Notes: generated by a model not told the origin, from the sequence alone. A stretch of 64,000 bases of DNA from Ustulina deusta (GCA_023159155.1 JAJNNX010000051.1:186001-250000); one strand, 5' to 3'. Shown: positions 47,821 through 60,700, counted from the stretch's first letter. Program-made: numbers and translations.

Positions 47821-50800
47821 GATAACCAGCCGCTGACACAGGTTAGTCAATTACATCTGCTTCCTGGATCCTGAATGATGGAACAATGCACAACGAGGTG
47901 AATAATTTCACGTTTTCAATGAGTAGGTACTGCGGCGAGCGGATGAACCAAACAACTTGAAGCAGGTGCTGAGTGGAAATGGCAGCTCTAAATGCATAAG
48001 TTGGTACCTGTGTAGTTATACGATATATGCAGTTTTCGGTGCCCCTTTGATATATCGTTTGCCCCGATTAATAGATAGTACAACTTCAACAATGAATTTA
48101 GTCAACCTTTGCAACGTACAAGTCTTGAGAACGAGCATTGAGTGTCAAATGGTTCACAGTGCCCGTCTCCTATAATTGAGAGCATCTTCTTTCAGTAGAG
48201 ACTTGTGACTCGAATGATCAGATCGAGAATATATGAATCGTTTTGAGACAATTACCAAATAGGGATGGCTCATTTGCTTCAGGCACACGATCAGGTTCGA
48301 GATGGGCAAGCTAGGTCTGTCCTCACAAGGACATGCCTGTAACAGTGATTGCTCGAGAGCCAGGTCGTCGCCTATGTAAGTGTTCACTGTCAAAGCCATC
48401 TCGGTCGCTGAGATCCACGGTTGGAGCATTTGGCGGCAACGTGGCTTACGTAGAGTCTGTGTACTTACACTCGATACCTGTTTCTTGTTAACACCATTGC
48501 GCTTACTATTTGCCCTTGGCTGATTCTTCTAGTGTTTGTAATGCTTGGAATGTTCCCGTTTCAGTGCCAGACTTGCTCATAGCCTTCATCATCTGCTTCG
48601 TTCTCTTATTGTTGATAAACAACAGTGTTGGCCGGCGCAACCTTCAGCTTTGCGAAGCACGTCGATAATTGTGCATAAGTTCGAGGCGGCATGTGGTTGC
48701 GTGGGCGGCGAACTTATATCCCCTATTTCATCCCCAAGTAAATGCCAACTCGTCTGGATGGCTTACGGCTCGTAGATGGCAATTATGGTCAATTGAACTT
48801 GTGGTCTCACTCGAGCTAGTTGGAGTTCATCACTGTTATCTAGAATGTGAGCTCGTCCGGAGCAGTGAGGCATAATCTGTATTATATCAACGAGGCGCTG
48901 TAGCCGTTGCCCGGCGTTGTCGGAGCAGTGCTGGCGGTGTACAAGAGCTTACGTCCCGAAGCGCATCTCTGACCTAGGCCGCTAGTTTCTGGCTACGTAT
49001 GAGGCAAGGCCGTCTAGAATAAGACTGAAATTGTTTATGACCAAGCGAGCGTTATAAGGTAGACAGACACATGCGCGCCTGAAATTCGAAAGTAATGCAT
49101 TTGAGGCTTGCGCGCTCCTTTGCAGTTACTCTCAGTAATGCACTTGTCGGCGCTTCTTCTCGGTTACGGCATGAGAGCTCTAGACTGCATTGTAGCCGCC
49201 GTTGTCGGCCTGCCAGTTTGGGTCTTTGGTTGTTGACAAGGCGAGTCGGATTCGCCCTATACAGGCTTTCCAGGTCTGACCACCTTCATGATCCTAGTCG
49301 GCCTTCTGAATTCCTCGTAACCGAAGTCAGACCAGGTGCGACATCAAAGAAAAGTCAGTTTTGGGTGACATGAAAGCTCGAACGTAACTACGATGCCGCC
49401 AAGCTCTAAATCGAAGTCCCGAGTCCCCAAGGGCACAGATATACCAAATCATCCCTAGGATTACGCCATTCTTTTTGAACTTAAGGATGGAGGCCTAGTC
49501 ACGTTGTATACGAATACTATGCATCGCGTCAGGTACACACGTCAAGACCAACATTGCTTAAAATAATATGTAGTGTCAGCGCCACGATTTGAAGATACCT
49601 CGTACGGATGCGATCAACCGTAGTCCCCAATCAAAGAACGACCCAGCCTACATGCTAATTATATCCCCCTAAGCTTGAATAGTACATGAAGAAACAGCCC
49701 GTGTACACCGCTCACAAAAGTAAGGCGAGCAACAGTAAGTGCGGTGGTACTGAAGTGGGCAACTGTAAATAGCTGTTCACACCTTATGAATTTGTCACAG
49801 CGCCCCTATACTAGGAGATAGGCCGAACCTACACTCCCTAGCATAGTTGCCATTCTTTTCTCTTGGGGAATGATTTGATCAAGTGAAGGAAACAATGAAT
49901 ATAAATTCATTCGCAATGCTAGCTATGTTATGGATCTCGTCCTCGATTTTCCCGTGAAAATCAACACCTATAGTGTTTTTGTCCCCTACGAGTAAAGCCA
50001 CCAGGTGGCTCATGCATATACTAAGCCCCCGTAGTCCACTCGCACTACTTCAGTACTAAAACTAGATACGGCCAGCTTAAGTCAGGAGTAGATTACCTCG
50101 TAAGTCTGTTCACGCTTAGAAAGCCTCAAGACTAGTCTCTATCAAACAGATACATATCTAAGAACTCAGGTACCCCCACTGAAATGAAGCATGCATATCT
50201 CCTTCGACTAGGGTTCCTTCTTTTTTATCCTTCCCTATATCCATATGTATTGTTTAGCGTGACCAACAGACACGGACGATATGATATAACCAATGTATAA
50301 TCACATGCCACACCTCGGTTCACCAACACTAGATGGCAGGTTCATCTCAAACCGTGTTAATAAACGGGCATCTTTCCCACCCTGTTATTATGTGTCTCAT
50401 TAAGGACCGAGGTGACACCTCAGAATCTCCGGCATGGTGCCTCCGGTGCGCTCTGTGCGACGGTAGCTGTATCCTGTCTGGAGCAAACAAGTTCGGTCTC
50501 AAGATTTTGTGAAGCCTAGGGCAATGAGAAAAATATGACCGAAACCGTTATTGGTACCACGTCAAACCAAGCTCTTATGAGAGAAAAAGAGGAAATTCCC
50601 ACCCATTTGGTCTGTGACGGTCGCGTGGGTGATGAGCCGTCCCACATTCACTCTACCAAGTGTAACACTTGTGAATCTTTCGCTACTCGATGTGGGTTTA
50701 TAAACGAGGCCGCTCCCACAACGCCATGCCCTCCTAAACTTCTCCTATCACCTTTTGCAAGAACTAGCTTCCTGTTCCTTCGCTCCCAACGCTCGTTACC

Positions 50801-50822
50801 CCAGCTGCCACTCGTTTTCAAT
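47821..50822. other. Gene-poor region with dispersed repeat
   Basis: About 3 kb with no supported gene. It contains copy B of the dispersed repeat at 49745-49905 and the promoter of the wall-protein gene (CT-rich near 50730-50820). Open frames at 48154-48429 and 49095-49373 have no signature. Confidence 0.5.
49745..49905 (-). repeat. Dispersed repeat copy B (possible solo LTR)
   Basis: The reverse complement matches 30115-30280: the shared core is GTGTAGGTTCGGCCTATC, followed by TCCTAGTATAGGGGC. An imperfect inverted repeat flanks the core. A TATAAAT-like sequence near 49899 fits an LTR promoter in the plus orientation. Confidence 0.7.
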
Positions 50823-51610
50823 ATGCTCTCCAACAAGGTCCTGGCCGTCGTTGGCCTCATTGCTCCTACAGTCCTGGCGGGCACACCGCAAGGCTATGGT
50901 TATGGGGGAGTGACTGACTCCCTCCTGGCCGAGTCGACCGACTCGCCTGAAAGCATGCCGTCTGGCATTATGCCCATTACGATTACAGGCTCGATCACAG
51001 TCACCAAGCCGGTCACCGTCACCCACACGGTTACTGTATCGCAGCTAGACTGCGGCGGTGAGACAACGACCATCTACAGCACCACCCGTACCACCCGTAC
51101 TACCCAAAGCACCATATTCATTTCAGTGCCTCCCACGCCTAAGACCTCTGTCGAGACGTCCACCAGTGTCCCTCAAACAGGCTCCTTCGCCGTCACCAGT
51201 AGCATCCCTATTGCATCGACCACCGGTTACGCCATGGGCAACACCACGACCTCGTGCGAATCAAACACTAGTAAGCTATTTCTTCCCACGCCGCAGAAAC
51301 GCTGGATCAGATATTCTAACCCGCGACTACAGCCACCGGTGATGTTGATGGTGTTACCGGCAGCTTATCAATCACTCCTCTGAGCACCCTTACTCTCGTT
51401 CTTACTCCAAACCAGGAGGCGACAAGCGCGGTGGTATCAGGGACTGCCAAGAGTACGAGCGGTATCGCGGCGACGCACACCTCGTCTTCGACGGTGCCCC
51501 TCTCGACTATTATTATTCCCATGTCAATGGGCGTGCGCGGCATGGCCGACGCTCGACTCCTTGCGGGTGCTATGGGTCTGATCTCCTTGGTGCTCACTCT
51601 GGGCCTTTAA
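50823..51610 (+). CDS. Ser/Thr-rich GPI-anchored-type cell-surface protein
   Basis: Exons 50823-51270 and 51333-51610 encode 241 residues. The N-terminus MLSNKVLAVVGLIAPTVLAG is a clear signal peptide. The body is Ser/Thr/Val-rich, with tandem TVTKPVTVTHTVTVSQLDCG and TTTIYSTTRTTRTTQSTIF, as in heavily O-mannosylated fungal wall proteins. The C-terminus ends in a hydrophobic stretch (ARLLAGAMGLISLVLTLGL) after small residues, typical of a GPI-attachment signal. The start at 50823 was chosen because it gives the signal peptide; the longer frame upstream (from 50535) does not look secreted. A specific role is unknown. No catalytic domain is visible. Confidence 0.8.
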
Positions 51611-52370
51611 TTCCCGATGCTGTCTGGACAGAGTGACACTGTGGCGTGATTTATTGTAGATCATGTCTGGGTTTTAATGTTTACATAGCTCTATCCCCTT
51701 CTCGACTAATAATGCATTGTATGTCATACGCACGATACCGCGATTAATGAGACAGGTCACTTTCGAATTACTGTACCTTTTGGTTTGCCTATGTGGCGCG
51801 TGATAATTGATTGCCCCCACCATGAGTCCGTCCTGCCTAACATTCCATCACCGCTCTAGAATGCTATTTAGTTACTTAGCCGAGCTGCGCCCCTCGTGAC
51901 ATGCAAATTAAGGAGGCCTCAAACCGGGGCACAACCGCCGTCTCGGCGGGATCGAATATAGTTATTTCACGTGCTGCCCTTCTAGAAGCCGGATTGATTC
52001 GACGGTGTTGCCTCAATCCCCGGAGAAGTCGGTCATGAGCTATAGTAGAAAACGTCGCGTTTATTGTGAAAGTAGAAATCTTGGGCTCATCATAGTCTCC
52101 CTATGTAGTCGTTCATTGAACGTAGATCGTAAACACCAACGCCGTGTATCCGCCACCTTATGCTCGTGACGCTGTCCTATCTCAGTGATACCGTCTGCTA
52201 AGGTCTAGTACTATGATAATCCGCGTCATTAGATGCATCATACTACCTCCTAACAATAACACACCCTAAATGCATCGCAGTGACGTGAAGCTCGTAGTAG
52301 AAAAATCAATGCGATTCATGTGTCTCTTGGAAGAGAAATGCGCTTCAATTGCCCTCTCTAAATACCATGC
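51611..52370. other. Convergent intergenic region
   Basis: 760 bp with no supported gene, between the wall-protein gene and the DUF7587-like gene, which converge. Confidence 0.5.
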
Positions 52371-53180
52371 TTAACTTTCGCGTCTGAATTCTGTCGAGCG
52401 CTTTGTCGATTTCCTTATCTTCTTCTCTTGTCCCGAGCAATCTTCCTCTAGTTTGCGCTTCTTGGGTCTCTGCTCACAATTGACATCCTGCACAGGGATG
52501 GTCTTTATGATGCTCTCTGGCGGAATATGACTCTCTAGGAGATAGTCATCCTGCAAGTAGGGCGTGCGCCGGTAGACGGGTGAGTGGAAATACTGGCCTA
52601 ACAGAGGGACATAGAAGAGTCGCTGAGCCTTGTGATCCCAACCTGGCCCGCTGGAACGAAATTTGATGATGCGAAGTCCGGTTTTTCCATGCCTCCGGAG
52701 TGTTCTTATGATGCGCCGTATCTTTTTGTGACAGTTTGTTGTTGAGATGAAGGGACTTGGGTCCCGACATCGCCAGTTTAGATGTCTATCTACTTGCGCC
52801 TGGAAGAGTAAGGGGGTGATTTCGACATGGCCATAGCCACGCGCTTTCATCCCATAATGGGGTTGTTGATCATGTACCACACGGTAGAGAATTTCCGGCC
52901 GCTGTGAGCCGGCACAAGTGAAAACCGGCACGGCCGGATTTATCATAGGTCGGCCGTTTACGAAGCCTCCATGCCAATTTGACTCCTCGAAGGCGGGAAG
53001 GTTCGGATAGTGTTCATTAAGCTTCGCGTGTCCCTTCTTGGTCCACCAGATCTTGAATTTGGTGTACGGCTGGGTGGTGCTCTTGGCTCCAAGGACCTCG
53101 CATTCTGGCCGCTCGAAGTACTTCACTGGCTTCCTGTCGAATAGAGCTACGTGAAACATCTCGTATGGTACATTGTCCAT
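52371..53180 (-). CDS. DUF7587-like protein with ADP-ribosyltransferase-type motifs
   Basis: A single 269-residue frame without introns. The core (~95-235) has RPEILYRVVHDQQPHYGMKA, then CRDPSPFISTTNCHKKIRRI, TGLRIIKFRSSG and YLLESHIPPESIIKTIPVQD. This order (an Arg after a short strand, a Ser-Thr-Thr strand motif, a late Glu) resembles the R-S-E pattern of ADP-ribosyltransferase folds. It also resembles the fungal DUF7587 family as I remember it. The C-terminal tail is strongly basic (PKKRKLEED, KKIRKSTKRS) and looks like a nuclear localisation signal. No signal peptide is present. Whether it is an active enzyme cannot be told. It has no close neighbour. Confidence 0.72.
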   Translation of the reverse strand: MDNVPYEMFHVALFDRKPVKYFERPECEVLGAKSTTQPYTKFKIWWTKKGHAKLNEHYPNLPAFEESNWHGGFVNGRPMINPAVPVFTCAGSQRPEILYRVVHDQQPHYGMKARGYGHVEITPLLFQAQVDRHLNWRCRDPSPFISTTNCHKKIRRIIRTLRRHGKTGLRIIKFRSSGPGWDHKAQRLFYVPLLGQYFHSPVYRRTPYLQDDYLLESHIPPESIIKTIPVQDVNCEQRPKKRKLEEDCSGQEKKIRKSTKRSTEFRRES

Positions 53181-55513
53181 TATTTATGTAGGGAAATCTA
53201 TTGTGCAACAAGGTAAACGAAGATGACCTGGGTAATTAAGAGTTAGAGGAGTGACGAAGATGTGCCGTGAGGTATTTAGATAAACGCAAAGAACGTCAGC
53301 GTTCTGGTCTTCATGTAATTGCCTATATGGGAGATAATAACCGGAACTTAAAATGACGAACCTGGTAATAGCAAGACTAAAAAATGGTTCTGAGTGCAGG
53401 TAATATGATGCTTGCAGTGATAGATATGTTGTTATGAGCTCTATTGCATCGGACCTGGAATGAGAAGGAAGGAGCGAAGTGATCCCGTCGGGTTTTGCAG
53501 GTCGGAAACTACTGCCCCGGGGAGAAATGCAAAGTTGGGGACTGGAAATGGCTAGGAGACTGTAATGAACGATTTATCGCTCACGGCATGTAGATGTTGA
53601 TGTGGTGTGGTGATATTGTGTTGGGTTGCCAACTTTGGGTCAAGAAGAAGTCGCGTAGGTATCTCGCTTGTTTCTTGCCAGTCAGTAAGCGCGTTGATAT
53701 GTGCGTGCGAAGATGTGCGGAGACTAGATGTGGTTTTAAGCGCGAATTCTTCTAACGTCTCAAGAAAGAGCTTGTGCTAAGCTTGAGCTCGTCCACCTGG
53801 TAGGAGCCGCCGAAATATAGGGTAGGGCGATTTGCAGAAGAGGGTGAGTAAAAGAGAGACAGGTGCGAATGTGTATGGTATCGTAGGTAAGTGTGCGGAT
53901 GGGACATGAGTATGCCGAAAGAAATCGATAGAGCCCTAATTATATGAGTACAGTTTGTTTTTGCCTTCCCACTTGCCTTCCAAGAGAGAGGCGAAGACGC
54001 AAGTGTATAGACGTTGATCTTGGAAGGTACGAGGTAGCCTTTATCAGTCGTTGAGAAATTGTTCAAACCACAGAATTGATGCTGGCGAGCGTGATACAGA
54101 GCTCGGCCGCGACTCGGAGGTCGGTAAAAGGTCGAATTGCTGATGTAGATTTCCGAGCTAGAATATGTCTAGAAGTGCCTTTCTGTTAACCCTGGTGTAT
54201 GAATTCCTGAGCAAGAAAGAAGAGTAAACGACTCGAAATCGACATCGATGAGTTGAAACTGATTGGTGCAAGATGTCACAGAGGTTAAAGCTTGCGGCAA
54301 CCCAGGTGGGATATGGGACTAGACTCAATGCAGGGCCCGATTACTCTGGCCGTGAAGAAGAAGCATAAGGTTGGAGGGGGACTGTGAGGAAGAGCTTCTC
54401 CTCCGTGGCGAGGTCGATGGAGAAGAGGGGATATTGATTTTTAACAGATTTAGCTTTTTCGGTAAAGGAGAAGGATCCCAATTGAGGACAGTGAGCTCCC
54501 CGATCAATATCGGTTGTTCGTGATTTGTACCTTCCTAATCACTCGAATGGGAAGTTCTGAGCATTTTAGCGAAGCCAAGAACAACAAGATCCTAAGACCA
54601 AGCGAGTGTCTCGAGAGACTGGTAATCCCAGCGCTCAAGCTCTTTGCGCAAGAGTTGTGAAAAGCTGTAGTAGGGTCACGACTCGAGTGTCGGACGCCTC
54701 GGCAATTGGCCCCTTAGTCGCCGCCTTTGCATTTCATCGTTCGGCAGGGTCAGGAGGAACTGGACTCATCTCAAATATTCCTAATAAAGGTATTAAATTG
54801 GTCGCTCTCCTCGTGATGCTGGCTTGCTTTCTCTTAAGAAGAAACAGCCAAGTCTTCGCCAAAAATTGACTACTTGAATCGTTTACACGGTAGCATGTAG
54901 TCGAGGACCTGTAATAGAGCATTTTCCAGTCAATTTAGACACCCACAAGGCTGCCAAACTTAACAACGCTGTGTGGGCTTGAAAACCGCAATTGCAGCCA
55001 CATCCGACAGGAGTCTTCATCCACAACCGTGGTAGCGTCAGATGTAGAGTATAAGGAGACACCCGTTGTCTTATCCAACAGAATGAGGTCGGCTATTACA
55101 TCCTCTCGCAGATGAATGGCGCCATGCTCCCCAGTGTTCTACGATGCCGATGAAGTACAGTTTCCAAGACCGACGCATTCGTCCGCGAACCGCTTCAACT
55201 AGCAGCACCAAGTTTTGAGAGGTTCAGGTTGCAGTCTGGAGCGGGGTGGGAAATCTGTAGATAACGGCGTCTCAGCCGGAGAGCCGCTGTGTACGACTAC
55301 CGGTGAAAAGATCCGATAACTCCGTCATATTATCAGGCTGAACAGACCCTTGGACTGCATCTCAAGGGTGCTGGGCTCAAGTCACATTGCGCAGGTCGTG
55401 TTACAGAAAAAAGGACAACGCCATGGATGTATTATTATTGATCAAGCTCCCCACTGTGTCTACCCCATGAATTATTATGAAATATCGGTACAACTAGTTT
55501 CCCAAAACCAAGG
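53181..55513. other. Gene-poor region
   Basis: About 2.3 kb without a supported gene. Open frames at 53752-54066, 54325-54507 and 54606-54922 are short and lack signatures. Confidence 0.5.
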
Positions 55514-56811
55514 CTAGGGAAGTTCCATGGGCCTCGGACTGGCGTCCGCCTCGATAGGTGATCGAGCCCCGCTCACTTCAGCTCGGTGGAAAGAATCGTC
55601 TCCTTGGGCCTCAGGGCGATCAGTCGTCTGAAGCCTTTCCGTTGGGACGGCAGGCTCATGACTAATCTTAGCTTTTTGTGTCTCCATTTGTCGAATCTTT
55701 GACCTCAAGCGTATGAGTATCCACACCAGCACCCCAACAATCCCTAATACGACGACTGCAATCGCAACACCAACCCCAGCCCATGCGCCTCGCGAGAGCC
55801 CATGCATCGATGGCACTTGAGTTCCATCGAGTCGGCGAATTCCAGGCTTCGGAAATCACCCAGTATAGGGCTGTTCCCATTGCCATTCATTACCAGCGAA
55901 CTCATGCTCGCCAGCGCCGAAAATGCAAAAGTGCTGTTTACACTATTGCGAACAGACAACTGATTGCCAACTGATGTCAAATTCGATAAGACGATACTGG
56001 CGTTTGAACATTCATCGATAACGAAGTTACCGCCAACAGATTGAATATTCCACCCATATTCACTCGTACTTAGCCCATTGCTAAGTTCCCCTGTAAACCT
56101 CTCACCCTCGTTATTCTGGATCGTGATGTTACCTTGAACCTGAAGAGGCAGGCTGAGTCCCACTGGGAATACATGGTTCGAGAATGTCGCGTTTGAGACT
56201 ACAGACAGAACTGGCATATACCAATTTCCATTATCGCTGTCCAGATATCCAACTTCCGCCAAAGAAAAAAGAGCGACGTAGGCGTTTCGGACGTATATTG
56301 ATTCTAGATGCTCGATATCATGCAACATAGTATATGAACCATTGCTTTGGTTCCATTCGTCCGTTTGGTTGCCATAGACATGGACTTGGTATTCAACTTC
56401 TGACTTCTGTTCACGACTGCTCAAGACAACAGTCTGTACAGTTTGCTCATCTTGGGGGTCACTCGGCAAGACTAAAGTTCCGTTGTAGAAGTCGTCCATA
56501 TACAACGTCTTGACAGCATCTGCGCCGCTTAGATTCAAGGTCAGCGACTCAACGCCGACGGCTGAAAGAATTTTTGCCCATAGAGGAGATGGAAAAGCTA
56601 GATCAGTTGTCGGAGAATCGATATTGATGAAGGTGGCATCAGGAATGTCCCAGCCATCTTTGCATTGCTCTAGATTGGGAGCGTTTGTATCGATATCTGA
56701 TTGGCTTGAAATGTTGAAACCTTGGGCACAGGGATAAGAACCTGAAGATATTAGAGAACCCTTTATCCCGAATGTCCCTTTAAAACAGCTTTGCGACATT
56801 GGCTCCCTCAT
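55514..56811 (-). CDS. Ecm33/receptor-L-domain-like membrane glycoprotein
   Basis: Modelled as exons 55860-56811 and 55514-55815, 417 residues. The ectodomain has many Asn-X-Ser/Thr sites and repeated beta-strand phrases typical of Ecm33-like receptor-L folds: LPLQVQGNITIQNNEGE, NIQSVGGNFVIDECSNASIV, LSNLTSVGNQLSVRNS and LASMSSLVMNGNGNSPIL. A single membrane span follows (AWAGVGVAIAVVVLGIVGVL), then a basic stop-transfer (RLRSK) and a cytosolic tail ending ASPRPMELP. The ectodomain and the span lie in different frames. Joining them needs a very short intron (55816-55859, 44 bp) or reflects a frameshift. The start is uncertain: the first in-frame ATG (56811) gives no signal peptide, so an upstream exon is likely. 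Relatives act in wall organisation. Confidence 0.65.
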
Positions 56812-57335
56812 AATAGTCCGGTCGTATAGAACGGGATCGGACAGTAATAACTGAGCCAGACTAAAAATTGTGCATTTGGGCACCGCGAACGTTTGTCTGT
56901 GTGGCCAACAGGGGATGGGTAGAGAGTAAGAAACTGGAGTCGAGGAGAGGAAGCAGAGATTCTTCAATATCACGCGGGATAATTAATGTATATGGTCGGA
57001 GTGGGGTCGACACTTGTAGCGACTTCGAAGAGCAATCTGCCCAACCGCTGAATGATACGCAAGGCTCTGTCGTTACGATCTGATGTGCGTACACGCAACT
57101 TAAAGGCTAACGGAAACGTTAAACAATCTAGGAAAACAAATCTACATGGCTAAAAGTCACCATATATCATCGCGGATAACCATGGCTATATTATGGCCGT
57201 GAGATACTCATCCCTAAGTTCTTAAATCCTTCTACTATTGGGCGTCCCCTCTCACGTGTATTCTAGCCTATCTATATCTCTTTCTTATTCTCGAAGCATT
57301 TCCATTTTATCTCCCGGGTATTATCTCTGAGCACC
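56812..57335. other. Divergent promoter region / possible missing first exon
   Basis: 524 bp between the minus-strand membrane glycoprotein and the plus-strand rhodopsin-domain fragment. The minus strand holds open sequence with a hydrophobic phrase (ESLLPLLDSSFLLSTHPLLA) that could encode the missing signal peptide, but no clean splice was found. Confidence 0.35.
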
Positions 57336-57719
57336 ATGCTGCCGTTAGAACAAAGCGTACTAATCCGCAGCGTCGGAAGCAATGTCCCACAGACAGAACT
57401 CTCTTCACCACCCGGTATCCCTTATGAACTCTTCATTGTACGGACATCCACCATGCTGCAATACCCTTCTTGTTTACTGTACTAACTCATGTCAATCTAG
57501 GGCTTTAGTTGGGCGGGGGTCGCTGTTGCTACTCTCTTTCTTACGGGTCGACTGTGTGCACGCTTCCGCAAGGCGGGCCGAATGTATCTGGACGACTATT
57601 GTATATCGTTCGCTTATATTCAGGTTTTGGTTTCAGTGGCGCTTTGGCAGTATGCGGCTAGGGACATGTATAACACCCTGAACGTTAACGCTGGTATTGC
57701 GCCTATTGTGGTAAAATGA
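57336..57719 (+). pseudogene. Rhodopsin-domain integral membrane protein, truncated 5' fragment
   Basis: Exons 57336-57437 and 57501-57719 encode 106 residues. After the N-terminus MLPLEQSVLIRS, exon 2 gives GFSWAGVAVATLFLTGRLCA, FRKAGRMYLDDYCISFAYIQ and VLVSVALWQYAARDMYNTLN. The pattern GR-x3-R ... LDDYCI-FA is the start of the fungal rhodopsin-like 7-span domain. Family members have about 350 residues and seven spans; only the first two remain. A GTAAAA at 57711 could be a donor, but the AT-rich transposon block begins within 70 bp and no further exon is visible. The gene was probably cut by transposon insertion or rearrangement. Confidence 0.7.
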
Positions 57720-60700
57720 TTGGTATACAAGTGTTGCATTCAGCTTGACTACATTATGATAGAAGGTAGGAAGACCTTAATATATATATAAACGGTGATA
57801 ACTATACCTTTTATGCCCTTAATTTTGTATAGTATATAAAATAACTTTTTAATGTAGTTTATTTTTAATATTTCTGCTTAAAAAGATGCTTTATATTTTT
57901 TAGTTGATTATAATAGTTTTAGTTAATAAAAGAATTTCTAAACTCCCGCGGAATGCTTACTTTTGCTATCCCGATACTTTTGTTTGCTATATTTATTATT
58001 ATTAGCATAAAGTAGCTGCAGTTTTTATAGGTCCTTTAGTAGTGCTTAGTTATTTTTATAATTTTGTTATATTTAATTAAGTATTACGTATATATCTGCT
58101 TAATATAGAGTGTATGTTTTTTTTTTATTAGAATAAGTTAGAATAACTTTACTAATATTTTATTGCAAGCTTTTTAAATATTTCTTTTTTATTTTTAGGT
58201 TTGTTTTTATATATTTTATACTATTTTTTATTTTAGGCGTAATTTTTAGGTATTTTTTATAGGTTTAGCGCTTTTTTAAATTTTTTAAATATATTTTTAA
58301 AAAGCAGTTTAGTTAGTCCGTTCGCTATTATATCTTTTATATAAATTTATTTTAGCTATATTATTTTTTGCTTAACTTGTTTATAGATAAAGTATGTTTA
58401 AATATTAATATACTAATTTTTGTTATGTTATATTAGGTTTTTTGCAAATATAATTAATTTTTAATTATTGCTATAAATTATTATTATATTTAGTTTTTTA
58501 GTTACTATTGCTTTTTTATTATTACTTTTTAGATCTATGCTTAGTTTGTTATATAAGCAAGTTAGCTATATAGTTTTTTTAATTATATTAGTAGTTCTTT
58601 TATATTCTGTTTTATATATAAATAGGGCTATAGTTTATTATAGTTTAAATAACTAACTAATTATATTATTGCTTAAATTGAAAATATATTTTAAGGTTAA
58701 TTTTTATATATTTAAATCTTTTTTTTAGTTTATATTAGTCTAGCTTATTAGTAGTTTTAATAGTTTTTTAAATATTAGGTAGTATGCTTTAATTTTTAAA
58801 AAATACTATAATATTTGCTTAATTATTGCTTTATATATTAGGGTTAGATTTAATGCATATTTATTAATATATAAAATAGCAAACGTAATATTTAGTTATA
58901 TGTTTATTATTAAGTATATTAGAGATTTAACTGCAGATTAGTACTTATATTTATTTTTTGCAAGATATATAAATCTATTTTTAGCTTTTTATAGTTTTAT
59001 TATAATTATAAAAGTATTAGTTGGTTTGTATTTTTTTAGTCCGAGTTAAACAAATATTTTATTAATATATTTTTATTAGTTAAAGTAAATAGTTTTGTTT
59101 TTTTAGTTGTATTATATATAAATACTAAAATAGTATTAGTATAGTTTAAAGTTAGTTATTTAGAATTGTTTGCTAAAAACTATTTTAATATTTTTTATTT
59201 TAGCGATATTTTTTGCAATAATAAGTAAGTTGTTTATATAAATAGCTATAAAAATTCCTGTTTTTTTGTTTATAAAGATCTTATAGTTTGCTAGGAATAG
59301 TTTGAATCTTTTTGTTACTAGAAATTCTAATAATATTTTGAACTAGACTTTAAATGCTTACTTTAGTCCGTATAGTACTTGTTTTAGTTTGTATACGCGA
59401 TCGGTTCTATTTTTAAACTTGTTAGGTTGTTCGATATAAATATCTTTTTTTATTTTTTTATAAAAAAACGCTATTTTTATATTTATTTATTTAATCTTTA
59501 GGTCCTATATTGCTATTATTACAAACAATACTTTATAGCTTATTAGTTTTACTATAAATATAAATATTTTAAAATAGTTGATTTTTTTAATCTGTTTAAA
59601 GCTTCTGACTACCTATTTGGCTTTATACTAAGTTACTTCGTTATTTAGTTCTTGTTTTAGTTTATAAATCTACTTTTTTTGTAGTACGTATATATTTTTA
59701 GTTTGTTTTATTATTATCTATATGTTGTTTTCTATAAATAACTAATGTTTTATTTTTATAGCTTCTAATTTTTTTTTATTGTAATTTCTAAAAGCTTTGC
59801 TAACTATAAGTAGCTCTGTATCTTTGTATTGGGTTTTTAGTATTATAGCTAGTACTAGTATAGCGTAAAGCGCCTAGACTTTAGATTTTAAAATAGGTTA
59901 ATAGTTTTTAATTAAGTATTGTAGCTCTAGTTAACTAGGTACTATATTATTAATAGCTAGGTTAAGTAAATCTCTGATTTGAAGTAAGTTTTAAATAAAT
60001 AGATTTAAAGCAATGTTTGTTATAGTACTTTAGCGTTTTTTTTTGGTTAGTAGAAATATAGGTTCTTTTACTTCTAATATTTTTTTAAAATCGTTAGTCT
60101 ATACGCCAATAAACACTATTTTTAGAAAAGCTTTTTTAGTAGTAAGTTCTTTATTAAAATATACGTTTTGTTTTACTATTTTGATTACTTTGCTTTTTAT
60201 AGTTTTAATTCTATAGATCGAATTATTACTATATCCTACTAAAGTACCAAGTACTACTTTTAGGTTTATTTTTTTATGCTTTATGTTTAATAGTAAGTAC
60301 TATACTTTTGTACCAAATTATTTAATATAATTAATATATAGTTGTTATCTATATGCTATTTTAAATAGAATAATATTAAATATAGTATATAGGCTTTTAT
60401 TCCAAAAATAGTTAATAGCTACTGCGACTTTAGGCTAGTATTTTAATAAAATAGCGCTTTTTATTATTGTTAAAAGTAGTTTGTTTTATATAGTTATATT
60501 AAAGTTTTTAGCTATTTTATTGCTTTTATATTATTTTATTAAAGCAAATTTAACTTTAATGCTTTTTTATAATGCTTACTATTTAGCTTTTTTAGTAACA
60601 AACTCTTTAGTTTTATTTCTATGTATTAATTAACACTTTTTGCTTTATTATTTTGCTTTTTATAGTTTATTAACAAATTTTTTAATATATAACTAGATTT

